Positions 1-7,957 of a DNA stretch of 22,193 nucleotides are shown piece by piece; position 1 is the stretch's first letter, and every line of letters begins with the position of its first letter. Under the pieces are notes generated by a model. That model saw only the letters and a list, made by a program, of their open reading frames with translations, did not search any database and was not told the DNA's origin. The stretch covers positions 1 to 22,193 of IMG/VR virus record IMGVR_UViG_3300028600_000021; one strand, 5' to 3'. The stretch comes from a virus. The position numbers were made by a program, and so were the translations under genes.

Positions 1-1308
1 TTTTTCGACGGCGGTAAGGTCTAATTTTGTCCGGCCAATACTAAAGGGTAATTGGACTTCCGTAAGGCCCTTAATATTTACGTAGTCTTGGTTTATTACA
101 TTTATCGGCGTTGTAATGGCTTGGAAGACCCGGCCCGCTTGGTCGTCTAAGGTGTTTTGGTCTTGGGTGTCGAATTGCCAAGCTATATTATAATTCGCTA
201 CGATTTCGTCGGTATTAAAGCCGTTAAAATCCAATAACCGGTCTTGGTCGTTAAAGTAAGCCGGAATTACGTAGGCCCCGGCTATTTCGAATTGGTCCCG
301 GCGTTCAAAAGTAAAGACGTTGTTTTCTATACGGAAATCGGCATTAAACATTTTTTTAAGTTCCCGGATAAGGTCGCCGAAGGTGTAAATATTCCCGGAA
401 TTATCCGGTACCCCGGTTTCGCCGGAAGACCCGCCCTTTTTATCCTTGGCGGGAACGTGGACCCAATCTAATTGGCTAATACTGCTTTGGAAGGATAAGC
501 CCAAATATTGGCAAGACCTTTCGAACATTCGGCGAAATGTCATTCCTAAATGATTTCGAAGCGGCGGTAAAAGTTGCAAGAATATTTCTTCGATAAGGTT
601 TATAATTGCCAAGGTAATAGCAATGGTATAAGCTATTCGCGCGACTACTTCCAAGCCGGCGAAAACGTAGTCCCCAATATCCCAAGCGGTAACGACCCCG
701 GCGCCAAGACCAACCGACGCGCCGACGACCGGCGTACCGGCATTTACCAAAATCCCAATGGCCCGGGCTATATTTTCGACGTTTTCTATAAGTTCTTTGG
801 TCATTAAATAAAGCGAAAGGCTTAATAAGATTAATTGGGTACCGTCCGGGACGAAATTTATAACGTAAGGGACCTTTACAAAGTCCCCGGAAGTTATTAC
901 CCCTTGGTCTTCCAAATACGCAAAGCTAAAGCCGTCGGCTACGTCGTTAAGCCAATCGGACCCCTTGCGCTTCTTTAGGCCGACGCTTATTTCTTCGCGC
1001 CCGAATACCGTTACTTCGTCGGTAAAATCCAAGTACCCTTCGAAAGTGTAAACCGGGTCGTTTGGGTCCCCTACCTTAATCGTATACGGTTCCCCTTCGA
1101 ATATCCCGACCCCGCCGGAAAGTCCGTTTAAGATACGTTCTTGTAAAAACCTATTGGCTTCCAAGACGAAATCCAAATCGGCAATATTGATATTTACGCC
1201 GTTTTGGTCGTTTACCCAATCGACGTTAATTACCAAGTCTTGCCAGTTACGCGGCGTTCCTAAGTCTTGGCCGTTAATGTATTGGGTTATATTTGGGCGA
1301 ATAATCAT
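1..1308 (-). CDS. Tail protein downstream of tape measure, C-terminus cut by window edge
   Basis: An open frame of 436 codons starts at ATG 1308 and runs off the left edge without a stop, so the C-terminus is missing. The start overlaps the tape measure stop as ATGA. The N-terminal 110 residues look beta-rich with many Asp, Asn and Gly. Residues about 155 to 240 are strongly hydrophobic (for example GASVGLGAGVV and AIAITLAIINL), which is unusual for a virion protein. From about 308 a segment beginning TFGDLIRELKKMF and followed by DFRIENNVFTFER resembles tail hub or baseplate-type proteins. A position directly after the tape measure gene is typical of distal tail or tail-tip proteins. I infer a tail-tip or baseplate component; the exact family is not recognised. 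Confidence 0.85.
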   Translation of the reverse strand, partial: MIIRPNITQYINGQDLGTPRNWQDLVINVDWVNDQNGVNINIADLDFVLEANRFLQERILNGLSGGVGIFEGEPYTIKVGDPNDPVYTFEGYLDFTDEVTVFGREEISVGLKKRKGSDWLNDVADGFSFAYLEDQGVITSGDFVKVPYVINFVPDGTQLILLSLSLYLMTKELIENVENIARAIGILVNAGTPVVGASVGLGAGVVTAWDIGDYVFAGLEVVARIAYTIAITLAIINLIEEIFLQLLPPLRNHLGMTFRRMFERSCQYLGLSFQSSISQLDWVHVPAKDKKGGSSGETGVPDNSGNIYTFGDLIRELKKMFNADFRIENNVFTFERRDQFEIAGAYVIPAYFNDQDRLLDFNGFNTDEIVANYNIAWQFDTQDQNTLDDQAGRVFQAITTPINVINQDYVNIKGLTEVQLPFSIGRTKLDLTAVEK

Positions 1309-4300
1309 AAACGCGGCTTCTTAATTTGGTAATGGTTTCTTTTTGTGGTCCTTCGGGCCGTTACGGTTTCGGTAAAGGTTAAAACCCCGTCTACTATTTC
1401 CGGGACGCTAATAATTTGCGTTGGCTTTTCCTTAATCGCTTTTTTGACTTCCCGAAGTTCGCTAATAATCCGGGTATCGGTTTTTTGGATAACAGTACCG
1501 CCGGCCAAGAATTCTTCTTTTTGCCCGGTAAAGAAATTTCGGTCTATTGGACCAAGACCGGCCGCGCTTTTAATATCGTAGAAGTTTCCTTTTCCAAGGT
1601 TTGCCATTTCCTTTTTAGAAAAGATACCTTCTTGGCCTTCTACTAAGACCGGAATACCGCCGCCCTTGCCGCTATGGCTACGGCCCCGGATAATTCCTTT
1701 ACCGTCGGTCGTTTTAAGGACGTCTTCGATAATACCCCCTTCGCCAAAGCTTGCGGCCAAGGCTTGCAGTATTGCGAAATCCTTAAGGGTAGCCGCCAAG
1801 GCCCCGCCCGGTATTTTAGCTAATTCCGCATTTTGCGCGTTTGCAGTATAGGCGGTAAATAACGCCCGGGCTTGTTCGGCCCGTTGTAAGCGTTTTTGTT
1901 GCTTCTGCAATTCCAATTCCGCTTTGGCCCGTTCCCTTTGTTCAAAGGCCAAAGTATTAGCCAAGCCGTTTTCGGCCCGCGTCCTTTGTTGGTCTTCCCT
2001 TTCTTCTACGTCGGTAATACGCTTTTCGGCGGCGCTTACCCTTTCTTGGTTGCTTTCGACGACCTTATCCAATATTTGATTAAGGGCCGCGAAGGTAGCG
2101 TCCCGGATTTTCTTTTGTAAAGCTTCTTGTTTTTTGGCGGCGTCTTCGGCGGCTTTTATTTCTTCTTCTTTGGCGGCTTTTTTGTCGGCTAATTCTTGGT
2201 CTATTAAACCTTTGATAATGGCCGCTTTTTCCCGTTCCAATTCGATAGCCCGGTCCGAACCTTCTTTAAGGCCCCTTAATTCTTCGTCGATAGCTAAAAG
2301 CCGGTTTCCTTTCCTTTGGTCTTCGGCGCGCTTAGAAATTGCGGTCCGTTCTTCTTCCAAGTCTTCCAGTTGCTTAAGAAGCGCCGTTCTACCTTCGGAA
2401 GAAAGCCCGGCGGGGTCTATTTCCCCAAGGGCGTTAATTCTTTCGTTAAGCGCGTCCAAGGCGTCTAATTCGGCTTGGTCGACCAATAGATTTTCCGAAA
2501 GTTCATTTACAAGCCTACCGGTTTCGGCCAATTCTATATTAAGGGTTTTAAAATCGCGTTGGCCGTTTCGGGCTTCTATGATAAATTCCCGGAAGCGGTT
2601 AATTACGATTTCGGGTAAACCAAGGCTTTGCAATTCTTCGTTAAGGTCGACTATGTTATCGGTCGAAAGCGCTATACCTTCGTTAAGGACTTGGAAGTTA
2701 CCTTCTTCGTCGAATTCTATTTCCAAATCCAAGTCGGCGCCGATTTGTTGGGCGAACTTATTAAATTCGTTTAATTCCCTTTGGGCGTTTTCCCGGAACT
2801 TTTTAACGAACCTTTCGAATTCGATAACCCGGTCCGCGAATCGTTCCCGCGTATTGGTTATGGCTTGTTCGTTCAAATTCTTTTCGGTATCTATAAAGTC
2901 GATAAGAAGGTCTAAATTTTGTTCGAATAAGTCCCGTTGGATTTCCCGGCGTTCTTTGGCATTTTCCGCGCTATTGGCGGCTTGTTCGTTTTCCGCTTCG
3001 GTTAAAGCTACCAAGGCTTCCGCTTGTTCGACGATAAGGTCTTTATTAATTTCCAAGTCTACGCCCCTTTGTTTGGTAAGTTCCGCCGTCGCTACGGCAA
3101 AGGCCGCGCCCTTTTGGGCTAAATCAATATTGGCGACTTCTTGGGCGTTAAGTTCTATATTCGCTTTTACCCGTTCGTTAACTTCTTCCAAACTTTGGCG
3201 CGCAATTTCTACCCGGCGTTTGGCTATTTCGTCTTGTAAACGTAAGCTTTCCCGGTTGGCGTCTAATTGTTGGCGAAGGCTTCGCGTACTATCGGCGCTT
3301 GCAATTTGGGCAAGTTGTAACCGGCCTTCCAATTCGGCTAATTCCCGGTTAAGTTCCCTTATATTGGTTTCGATATTAAAAGCGTTTTCGATATTGTCCA
3401 AGCCGGCTACTATTCCGGTCCCGACGTTATCAATAGTTTTGCCCAAGTCTACGAAGGCTTGTTCTATACGGTCCAAGTTATTACCGAAGTTTTCAAATAC
3501 GGCGGCGGGTCCTTTGGTAAATAAGGTCGTTATACTATCAAAACTTATACTTGCGGCTTCCCCAATAGCGCTAAAAATTTCCCGGGCTATTTGTCCGAAG
3601 CCAGTTAAGGCGGCTTGCAAAGTCGTAAGGGCCTTTTCTAAGCGTATGGACCCGGCGACGGTATTACCGAAGGCGGAACCAAGGGCGGCAATTCCCAAAA
3701 CGACTACCCCGATAATCGAAGCTTTAAGGACCTTATTAAGCCGGCCAAATTGTACTATAAGGCGTTTGGCCCCGCCGGCCCCGTTTTCCAAGCCTTCTTC
3801 CAAGTCGGCTAATTGTTTGCTATTTAAGGTTAAGGCTTGGACTACATTATTTAACGCCTTATCCAAGACCCCTATACCGGTCGCGAAGCCTTCCGTTCCG
3901 GCTAAAGCGTTTTGGATGCTTTCTTCGTAGTTACCGACGTTAATTTTATTTTGGATAAACTTGTCGCTATTTTCTTCTAACGTATCGGTAAGGCTATTAA
4001 TTTCGTCGTTAAGGGCGGCTACTTCCGCGACCCCTTCCGGCGTGGTAATATCAATTTCGGAAGCGACCAAACGAAGGGCGGCCAAACGTTCCCGGATTTC
4101 TTGAAGGCTTCGGGCTTGGTTGGTCCTTAAGGTTTCTTGGGCCTTTAATAATTTTTGTTGTCGAACGCTTAATTTATTGTCGTTTAAAACTTCCTTGGTA
4201 TACTTGGAAAGTTCTACCCGGGTCGCCTTGGTTTCCAGTTGCAAACGCCCCCGGGCTTCGGCGGCTTTGGTTATACTTATTTCCCCTTGTTTTTCCGCTT

Positions 4301-4664
4301 CGTTTATAATCTTAAGCGCGGTTTTTTGTTGGGCCAACGTTACGTTAAGTTTGGCTATTGCTTTGTCTTGTTCTTCGGTAAGCTTAAGGCCCTTTTCTTC
4401 GGTTTCGTTAAGGTCTTCGGTAAGTTCTTCGACTTCTTCCAAAGTATCGGCGTAAGCTTTTTGGGTCTTGGTAAGGCTTTGTATTTGGTCTTCCAAATCC
4501 GATACGGCCCGGATATTGGCAATGTCGGCCAAGTCGGCCCCTTTCCTAATTCGGTCCGCTTCCTTAATAAATTCGTCGCCCAACTTTTTAAAATCGTCGA
4601 TAGCCTTTTGGAAGCCGCCGTCGTCTTCGAAAAAGTCGCTATATTTTATTAAGATATTATCCAT
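1305..4664 (-). CDS. Tail tape measure protein
   Basis: This 1119-residue protein sets tail length and is carried inside the tail tube. It is the largest gene in the window and follows the G/GT chaperone pair, the normal place for a tape measure. Residues 1 to 250 and about 410 to 1000 are long charged coiled-coil stretches rich in Glu, Lys, Leu, Ala and Gln. Residues about 314 to 340 are a hydrophobic segment (IIGVVVLGIAALGSAFG), common in tape measures and linked to DNA injection. Near the C-terminus is a Gly-rich segment with HSGKGGGIPVLVEGQEGIF, a type of motif I associate with tape measures of Bacteroidota phages. By the usual rule of about 1.5 angstroms per residue, the tail would be near 170 nm. 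ATG 4664 directly follows the stop of the frameshifted chaperone. Confidence 0.93.
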   Translation of the reverse strand: MDNILIKYSDFFEDDGGFQKAIDDFKKLGDEFIKEADRIRKGADLADIANIRAVSDLEDQIQSLTKTQKAYADTLEEVEELTEDLNETEEKGLKLTEEQDKAIAKLNVTLAQQKTALKIINEAEKQGEISITKAAEARGRLQLETKATRVELSKYTKEVLNDNKLSVRQQKLLKAQETLRTNQARSLQEIRERLAALRLVASEIDITTPEGVAEVAALNDEINSLTDTLEENSDKFIQNKINVGNYEESIQNALAGTEGFATGIGVLDKALNNVVQALTLNSKQLADLEEGLENGAGGAKRLIVQFGRLNKVLKASIIGVVVLGIAALGSAFGNTVAGSIRLEKALTTLQAALTGFGQIAREIFSAIGEAASISFDSITTLFTKGPAAVFENFGNNLDRIEQAFVDLGKTIDNVGTGIVAGLDNIENAFNIETNIRELNRELAELEGRLQLAQIASADSTRSLRQQLDANRESLRLQDEIAKRRVEIARQSLEEVNERVKANIELNAQEVANIDLAQKGAAFAVATAELTKQRGVDLEINKDLIVEQAEALVALTEAENEQAANSAENAKERREIQRDLFEQNLDLLIDFIDTEKNLNEQAITNTRERFADRVIEFERFVKKFRENAQRELNEFNKFAQQIGADLDLEIEFDEEGNFQVLNEGIALSTDNIVDLNEELQSLGLPEIVINRFREFIIEARNGQRDFKTLNIELAETGRLVNELSENLLVDQAELDALDALNERINALGEIDPAGLSSEGRTALLKQLEDLEEERTAISKRAEDQRKGNRLLAIDEELRGLKEGSDRAIELEREKAAIIKGLIDQELADKKAAKEEEIKAAEDAAKKQEALQKKIRDATFAALNQILDKVVESNQERVSAAEKRITDVEEREDQQRTRAENGLANTLAFEQRERAKAELELQKQQKRLQRAEQARALFTAYTANAQNAELAKIPGGALAATLKDFAILQALAASFGEGGIIEDVLKTTDGKGIIRGRSHSGKGGGIPVLVEGQEGIFSKKEMANLGKGNFYDIKSAAGLGPIDRNFFTGQKEEFLAGGTVIQKTDTRIISELREVKKAIKEKPTQIISVPEIVDGVLTFTETVTARRTTKRNHYQIKKPRL

Positions 4665-5428
4665 TTACTTAGGTTTATTTTTGTCTTTTAAATGTTCTAA
4701 AGAAGCGTAAAAAGTAAAGGTCGAAACCTTGTTAATATCTACGCCGACTTGGGCGGCTACGGCTACCCCGAATTTTTGGAAATCTACTTCTAATTCGCGT
4801 TCCATATTATGGTCGTCGTAAACGTTCCAAGAATTGGGCTTATCATAGTTTAAAATTTCCTTTTCTACCTTATAAAGTTCGTCTTTAAATTCTTCCGTTT
4901 CTATTTTATTTTCCCTTACGGCTTCGGCCAACATTTTGACCCGCTTAAGCCTTAAGGCCGTATGGTTTGGCTTTGCGACGCGCGGGAAAAAAGCCGGGAA
5001 ATAAAGGGTAAGTTCGGTTTCGACTTTTTTTTTATTTCCATTAACTTTTTAAGGCTCAAATCTTGGCCCAACCCTATTTCTTCCAAATGCCGCAAAACTT
5101 CGTCCAGTTCGTCCGGGGAAATCCCGGTATATTTTTTCCCGTCGATAGATTTTACCAAAATAGCAAAGCCCCTTCCGGCCGGGGAATATTCGTTATAAGC
5201 ATTAAAGACCGCTTGGCGCCGGTTGTTTAGTTCTTGTATTGCTTCCGGGACCATATCTTTTTGAAGAAACTGTAAAGTTTTGGTCGTCCGCCGGTCGTAG
5301 TCTTCGAAGCTATTACCAACTTCGTTGGATAGCATTAAATATTTGTTGAATTTCTGAAATCTAAGAATCGGCAAATTTTGCGTATTGTCGTAAATTTCTA
5401 TTTTATGGCCGTTAACTTCTACTATCAT
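4665..5428 (-). CDS. Tail assembly chaperone GT, made by -1 frameshift
   Basis: Two frames join at a slippery A AAA AAG at 5030 to 5024. After a -1 slip, translation continues in the frame that starts GTC at 5024 and stays open for 119 codons to the TAA at 4667 to 4665. The product would be about 254 residues: 135 from the upstream gene and 119 from the T part. The 30 codons between the slip site and the first ATG of the T frame (4934) read like real protein, with LTLYFPAFFPRVAKPNHTAL, which supports read-in over independent initiation. In lambda, G and GT bind the tape measure during tail assembly, and this gene abuts the tape measure start. Independent initiation at ATG 4934 (89 residues) cannot be excluded. 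Confidence 0.78.
4952..5428 (-). CDS. Tail assembly chaperone G (unshifted product)
   Basis: This is a 158-residue protein. I chose ATG 5428, which overlaps the upstream stop as ATGA and begins MIVEVNGHKIEIYDN. A longer reading from 5536 would lie mostly over the upstream membrane gene in another frame. The protein has a beta-like N-terminus and a helical, charged middle with LDEVLRHLEEIGLG. Its position just before the tape measure and the slippery run near its C-terminus match the lambda G type. The unshifted tail after the slip site, ending QSQTIRP, is basic and looks poorly constrained, as expected if only the shifted frame is under strong selection. The function is inferred from position and the frameshift arrangement, not from sequence similarity. 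Confidence 0.75.
   Translation of the reverse strand: MIVEVNGHKIEIYDNTQNLPILRFQKFNKYLMLSNEVGNSFEDYDRRTTKTLQFLQKDMVPEAIQELNNRRQAVFNAYNEYSPAGRGFAILVKSIDGKKYTGISPDELDEVLRHLEEIGLGQDLSLKKLMEIKKKSKPNLPFISRLFSRASQSQTIRP
5024..5030 (-). promoter_or_regulatory. Slippery heptamer A AAA AAG for -1 frameshift
   Basis: The coding strand holds nine A residues (5033 to 5025) followed by G (5024). In the frame of the upstream gene the codons are ATA AAA AAA AAG, so the heptamer A AAA AAG is correctly phased; the same heptamer drives E. coli dnaX frameshifting. A -1 slip enters the open T frame. I see no strong stem in the usual 5 to 9 base spacer; a weak 6-bp pairing GGCTTT with AAAGCC begins about 28 bases downstream. 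Nine A residues could also cause polymerase slippage, giving the same fusion by another route. Confidence 0.75.
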
Positions 5429-5697
5429 TTTTCTAAAATTTGAAAGGCGCCCCCGACTAAAAAGGGAACGGCCAATATTCCGGGGAATAAACCCCAAATT
5501 GTAAAGAAGACCCCGGAAATTATGACCGAAAGCCAAAAGCGTTTACACAAATGGCAAAAACTTAAATTATAAGCCCACCGGTAACGGGAATTAGCGGCCC
5601 AAGCTTGGTACTTGGACCATATACCCCATTTATCCAAAAGGGCGTCTAAAAACGCCGTTAAAAGCGTTACGTATATTATAACTTCTACGGTTCGCAT
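5425..5697 (-). CDS. Small membrane protein with CxxC motif
   Basis: This is a 90-residue protein with a hydrophobic N-terminal helix (VIIYVTLLTAFLDALL) and two hydrophobic C-terminal segments (LSVIISGVFFTIWG and FPGILAVPFLVGG). Between them lies FCHLCKRFW, a Cys-x-x-Cys followed by aromatic residues. The pattern recalls the CPxCxxFW motif of DUF1360-type membrane proteins, but the match is from memory and weak. ATG 5697 overlaps the previous gene by 13 bases, and its stop overlaps the chaperone start. A membrane protein between tail completion and chaperone genes is not a standard virion part. It may act at the host membrane, for example in infection exclusion, or simply be co-transcribed. 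Coding is well supported; the role is unknown. Confidence 0.8.
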   Translation of the reverse strand: MRTVEVIIYVTLLTAFLDALLDKWGIWSKYQAWAANSRYRWAYNLSFCHLCKRFWLSVIISGVFFTIWGLFPGILAVPFLVGGAFQILEK

Positions 5698-6290
5698 ACT
5701 TCCTGAATCGTTACTAATAAATCGAACCTAAAACATTGTATAGGCGCGCGGTTATATTGTTCTATTTCGTCCAATACGAATTCCCGGTAGACCGTCTTAA
5801 GGTCCCGGCTTTCGCGGACGATTTGAATTTGAAAGTTAAGGCCCGCTATTCCCCGGGTAAGGACCCCGCGCGCTTCGCTTATAAGTTCTTGGGTAAATAG
5901 TCCCAATTCCAATTTAACCGGGTCGATTTTCTGCAAGTTTACCGAAAAGATAATGGCTACCGGATATTGGATAAAATTGTATTGGTACTTTTCGAAGTTT
6001 ACCAAGGTCCCGTCGCCTACGTAGAAAAAGAACATTCCTTCGTAATCGTTGTCGGGGGTTAATCTATGGTAATCGTATTTTCCTTCGGGCGTATTGGCGT
6101 CGACCGCGTAAGTTTCCGGGTAGAAGAAAGCGCGTTGGTTTTCCTTGCGGTAAAATCGTTGGGCTATAAAGTAGGGGTAATCGACCCAAGTAAGCCCGGC
6201 AAGTAATAACCTTATTTGGTTGCAAGCGTTTTCGATTTCTACCGGCGTCCCTATGGTAATCGGCGCGTCTTGTAATTTTGTTATACTCAT
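5685..6290 (-). CDS. Probable tail completion or tail terminator protein
   Basis: The 201-residue protein starts at ATG 6290, which overlaps the previous stop as ATGA. It opens with a helical stretch (EIENACNQIRLLLAGL), then aromatic-rich beta-like segments such as YPYFIAQRFYR and YEGMFFFYVGDG, and ends with a beta-like segment before EVCEP. No catalytic motif or signal peptide is visible. In the usual order capsid, connectors, gp10-like protein, tail completion, chaperones, tape measure, this gene fills the tail terminator slot. That assignment rests on position and size only. Confidence 0.7.
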   Translation of the reverse strand: MSITKLQDAPITIGTPVEIENACNQIRLLLAGLTWVDYPYFIAQRFYRKENQRAFFYPETYAVDANTPEGKYDYHRLTPDNDYEGMFFFYVGDGTLVNFEKYQYNFIQYPVAIIFSVNLQKIDPVKLELGLFTQELISEARGVLTRGIAGLNFQIQIVRESRDLKTVYREFVLDEIEQYNRAPIQCFRFDLLVTIQEVCEP

Positions 6291-6745
6291 GCGAAGGCCA
6301 TTTTAATTTCTTGTTCTACTTCTTTTTTAAGGTCCGGTATATAAAACTTTTCGAAGAATTCGCCCAAGGTTTCTTCGGAAGGTCTTAGAATATCAATTCC
6401 GTATCGGTTTCCTTCGGTCGTTAAATATCGCGTATAAGGAACGGTCGCTTTAACTTCCAAAGCAAGCGGGAACCCTTCGACCGAAAGGGACTTATAAAAA
6501 GCCCCGGTATCTTTAAGGGTTGTCCGGTCCGTTGGTTGCCCCTTCTGCCTTTTTATTCTTATTGTGGTCCGGGCGTAGCCGCGAAGCTTTTTACCCTTAC
6601 CGTCTTCCCCTTTTTCGAATAACTGTTTTTCCGTTATACGGTCTTCTATAAATACCCGGTTTTGGTTTATGCTTGTTTGCAAAACCGAAAAGGCTACTTC
6701 TTGCAAGCCTTCCAAAAACTTTATGGCCGGCCTAAATGACGCCAT
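6287..6745 (-). CDS. HK97 gp10-like head-tail connector protein
   Basis: The 152-residue protein has a basic segment (GKGKKLRGYARTTIRIKRQK) followed by LKDTGAFYKSLSVEG at about residues 77 to 91. The pattern of a Leu-x-x-Thr-Gly motif and a short beta segment, then a YTRYLTTEG-like stretch, is typical of HK97 gp10-type and virion-morphogenesis proteins that complete the neck between head and tail. The C-terminus is an acidic helix (KKEVEQEIKMAFA). It starts at ATG 6745, overlapping the upstream gene by 14 bases. Similarity is judged by eye, so a related neck protein family is possible. Confidence 0.65.
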   Translation of the reverse strand: MASFRPAIKFLEGLQEVAFSVLQTSINQNRVFIEDRITEKQLFEKGEDGKGKKLRGYARTTIRIKRQKGQPTDRTTLKDTGAFYKSLSVEGFPLALEVKATVPYTRYLTTEGNRYGIDILRPSEETLGEFFEKFYIPDLKKEVEQEIKMAFA

Positions 6746-7880
6746 AAGCGGGGGTATAACTTACGTCCGTACAGGGCAAACATTTTTCGTTAAGGCCCGC
6801 CGTATTCCAAGAAACGGCCTTAAGTTCTATTGCATATTTTCGGGTTATATTATTCATTCGGGTTTCTAAGTCGCCTTCTAAATCCCTGATAATCATCATT
6901 TTAATATTTTCTTCGATAAAGTTTATTTGTTGGCTAAACTTCATTTGGTTAAGTATCTTTTCCGTAACCTTAAGGCTTAATAGGTTTTGGAAATTAAGCT
7001 TATTACGGACTACGAAATCGGTTAAATTACATTTGGCCGAAAGCCGCAAATTAAGCCCGAAGCTTTGGTCGTTCGAATAGATAGCGTCGTTAAGGTCGAA
7101 CATTTCCCCGACGACGTAGGACCCTTGGGGAACGTATAGCGGGTAAATAGTAAAAAATTCGTTTATAGACTGCCAACCCTTATAATTTGACTTATTGCAC
7201 GAACCGCAAGCGCCCCGGTCCCAATTAAAATTAGTACAGTTTATCGCGTTCCCGGTTAAGTCGTCTTGGTAGTACCCAAGGACGTAGACGCCGCCTTGTT
7301 TATCGGTATTGGTAAAGGCCGGTAATCTTTGGACGTCGGTAAGGTTGGTCCAATTCCATTGCGCGCCGCCGGTTGTGGCTACCGTAATTTGGGCGACCGG
7401 TGCCGTTAAGCTACTATGGAAAAGGTACAAATCGAAGTTTTCTATTTCCGCGAATTGTAAGCCAATTTGGTTTAACAAAAGTTCGAAGCCTTCGGCGGTC
7501 TTGGGCCGAATCTGCAAGCCAACGAAGCGGCTTTGGTTCGCTATTTTGTCGTTAAGAAAACCGTACTTATTAAGTAATTGGGTTTCTTCTAATATCGTTT
7601 TACCGAATTCCTTTATTCCCCGGTATTGGGCCAAGTCGTTAAGCATTTCTACCGAAGCGTCGGTAATTTGGTCCCGCAAGTAAGTATCTAACGGGTAATT
7701 ATCCGGGATAAGGGCTTGCACTATATCCAATCTTAACGCGGGGTGTTTTTGTTGGTAATATTCCCCGGTTTCGGTTGTAGTCAGCGACGCGGGAAGCGCC
7801 GGAATTTCGCTTAAGTCGTAATGGTCCTTCCAACCAAGTAAGTTGGCAAAGGCCGTAATTATTGCGGGGAAGTCGAACAT
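6732..7880 (-). CDS. Virion structural protein of unknown family
   Basis: A 382-residue protein is read from ATG 7880, preceded by an A-run leader. It is mixed alpha and beta, with a central segment rich in aromatic and Asn/Thr residues (TTGGAQWNWTNLTDVQRL). It carries two Cys clusters, CGSC near residue 229 and CLPC near the C-terminus, that could bind a metal. No enzyme motif is seen. It is the first gene after the terminator that follows the capsid gene and starts the neck and tail block, so a head-tail connector or neck protein is plausible. I do not recognise the family. Confidence 0.8.
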   Translation of the reverse strand: MFDFPAIITAFANLLGWKDHYDLSEIPALPASLTTTETGEYYQQKHPALRLDIVQALIPDNYPLDTYLRDQITDASVEMLNDLAQYRGIKEFGKTILEETQLLNKYGFLNDKIANQSRFVGLQIRPKTAEGFELLLNQIGLQFAEIENFDLYLFHSSLTAPVAQITVATTGGAQWNWTNLTDVQRLPAFTNTDKQGGVYVLGYYQDDLTGNAINCTNFNWDRGACGSCNKSNYKGWQSINEFFTIYPLYVPQGSYVVGEMFDLNDAIYSNDQSFGLNLRLSAKCNLTDFVVRNKLNFQNLLSLKVTEKILNQMKFSQQINFIEENIKMMIIRDLEGDLETRMNNITRKYAIELKAVSWNTAGLNEKCLPCTDVSYTPAYGVI

Positions 7881-7896
7881 TTTTTATACTGGTTTT

Positions 7897-7933
7897 AAAA
7901 AAAGCCCTTACCCGCGTTAGGGAAGGGCTTTTT
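7897..7933 (-). terminator. Rho-independent terminator after the major capsid gene
   Basis: On the coding strand a stem AAAGCCCTT pairs with AAGGGCTTT and continues with CCC/GGG around a 6-base loop, with one unpaired base. The T run on the coding strand (complement of 7897 to 7903) follows the stem directly. T and A runs on both sides mean it could work in both directions. It lies 24 bases after the capsid stop and 17 bases before the next start, with no clear promoter between, so it probably lets part of the transcripts through. Confidence 0.85.
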
Positions 7934-7957
7934 ACATTTATACAATTAATTTAATCC

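Noticed and set aside
244-807. Short plus-strand frames near the left edge
   Set aside because: They lie opposite the continuous 436-codon tail protein frame.
2134-3930. 598-codon open frame on the plus strand
   Set aside because: It lies opposite the tape measure gene, and its Ser-, Arg- and Lys-rich product mirrors the coiled-coil codons of that gene. No plus-strand gene elsewhere supports it.
5429-5536. Upstream extension of the tail chaperone to 5536
   Set aside because: The added 36 residues lie over the membrane gene in another frame and are Arg/Gly/Phe-rich; ATG 5428 with the ATGA overlap is the better start.
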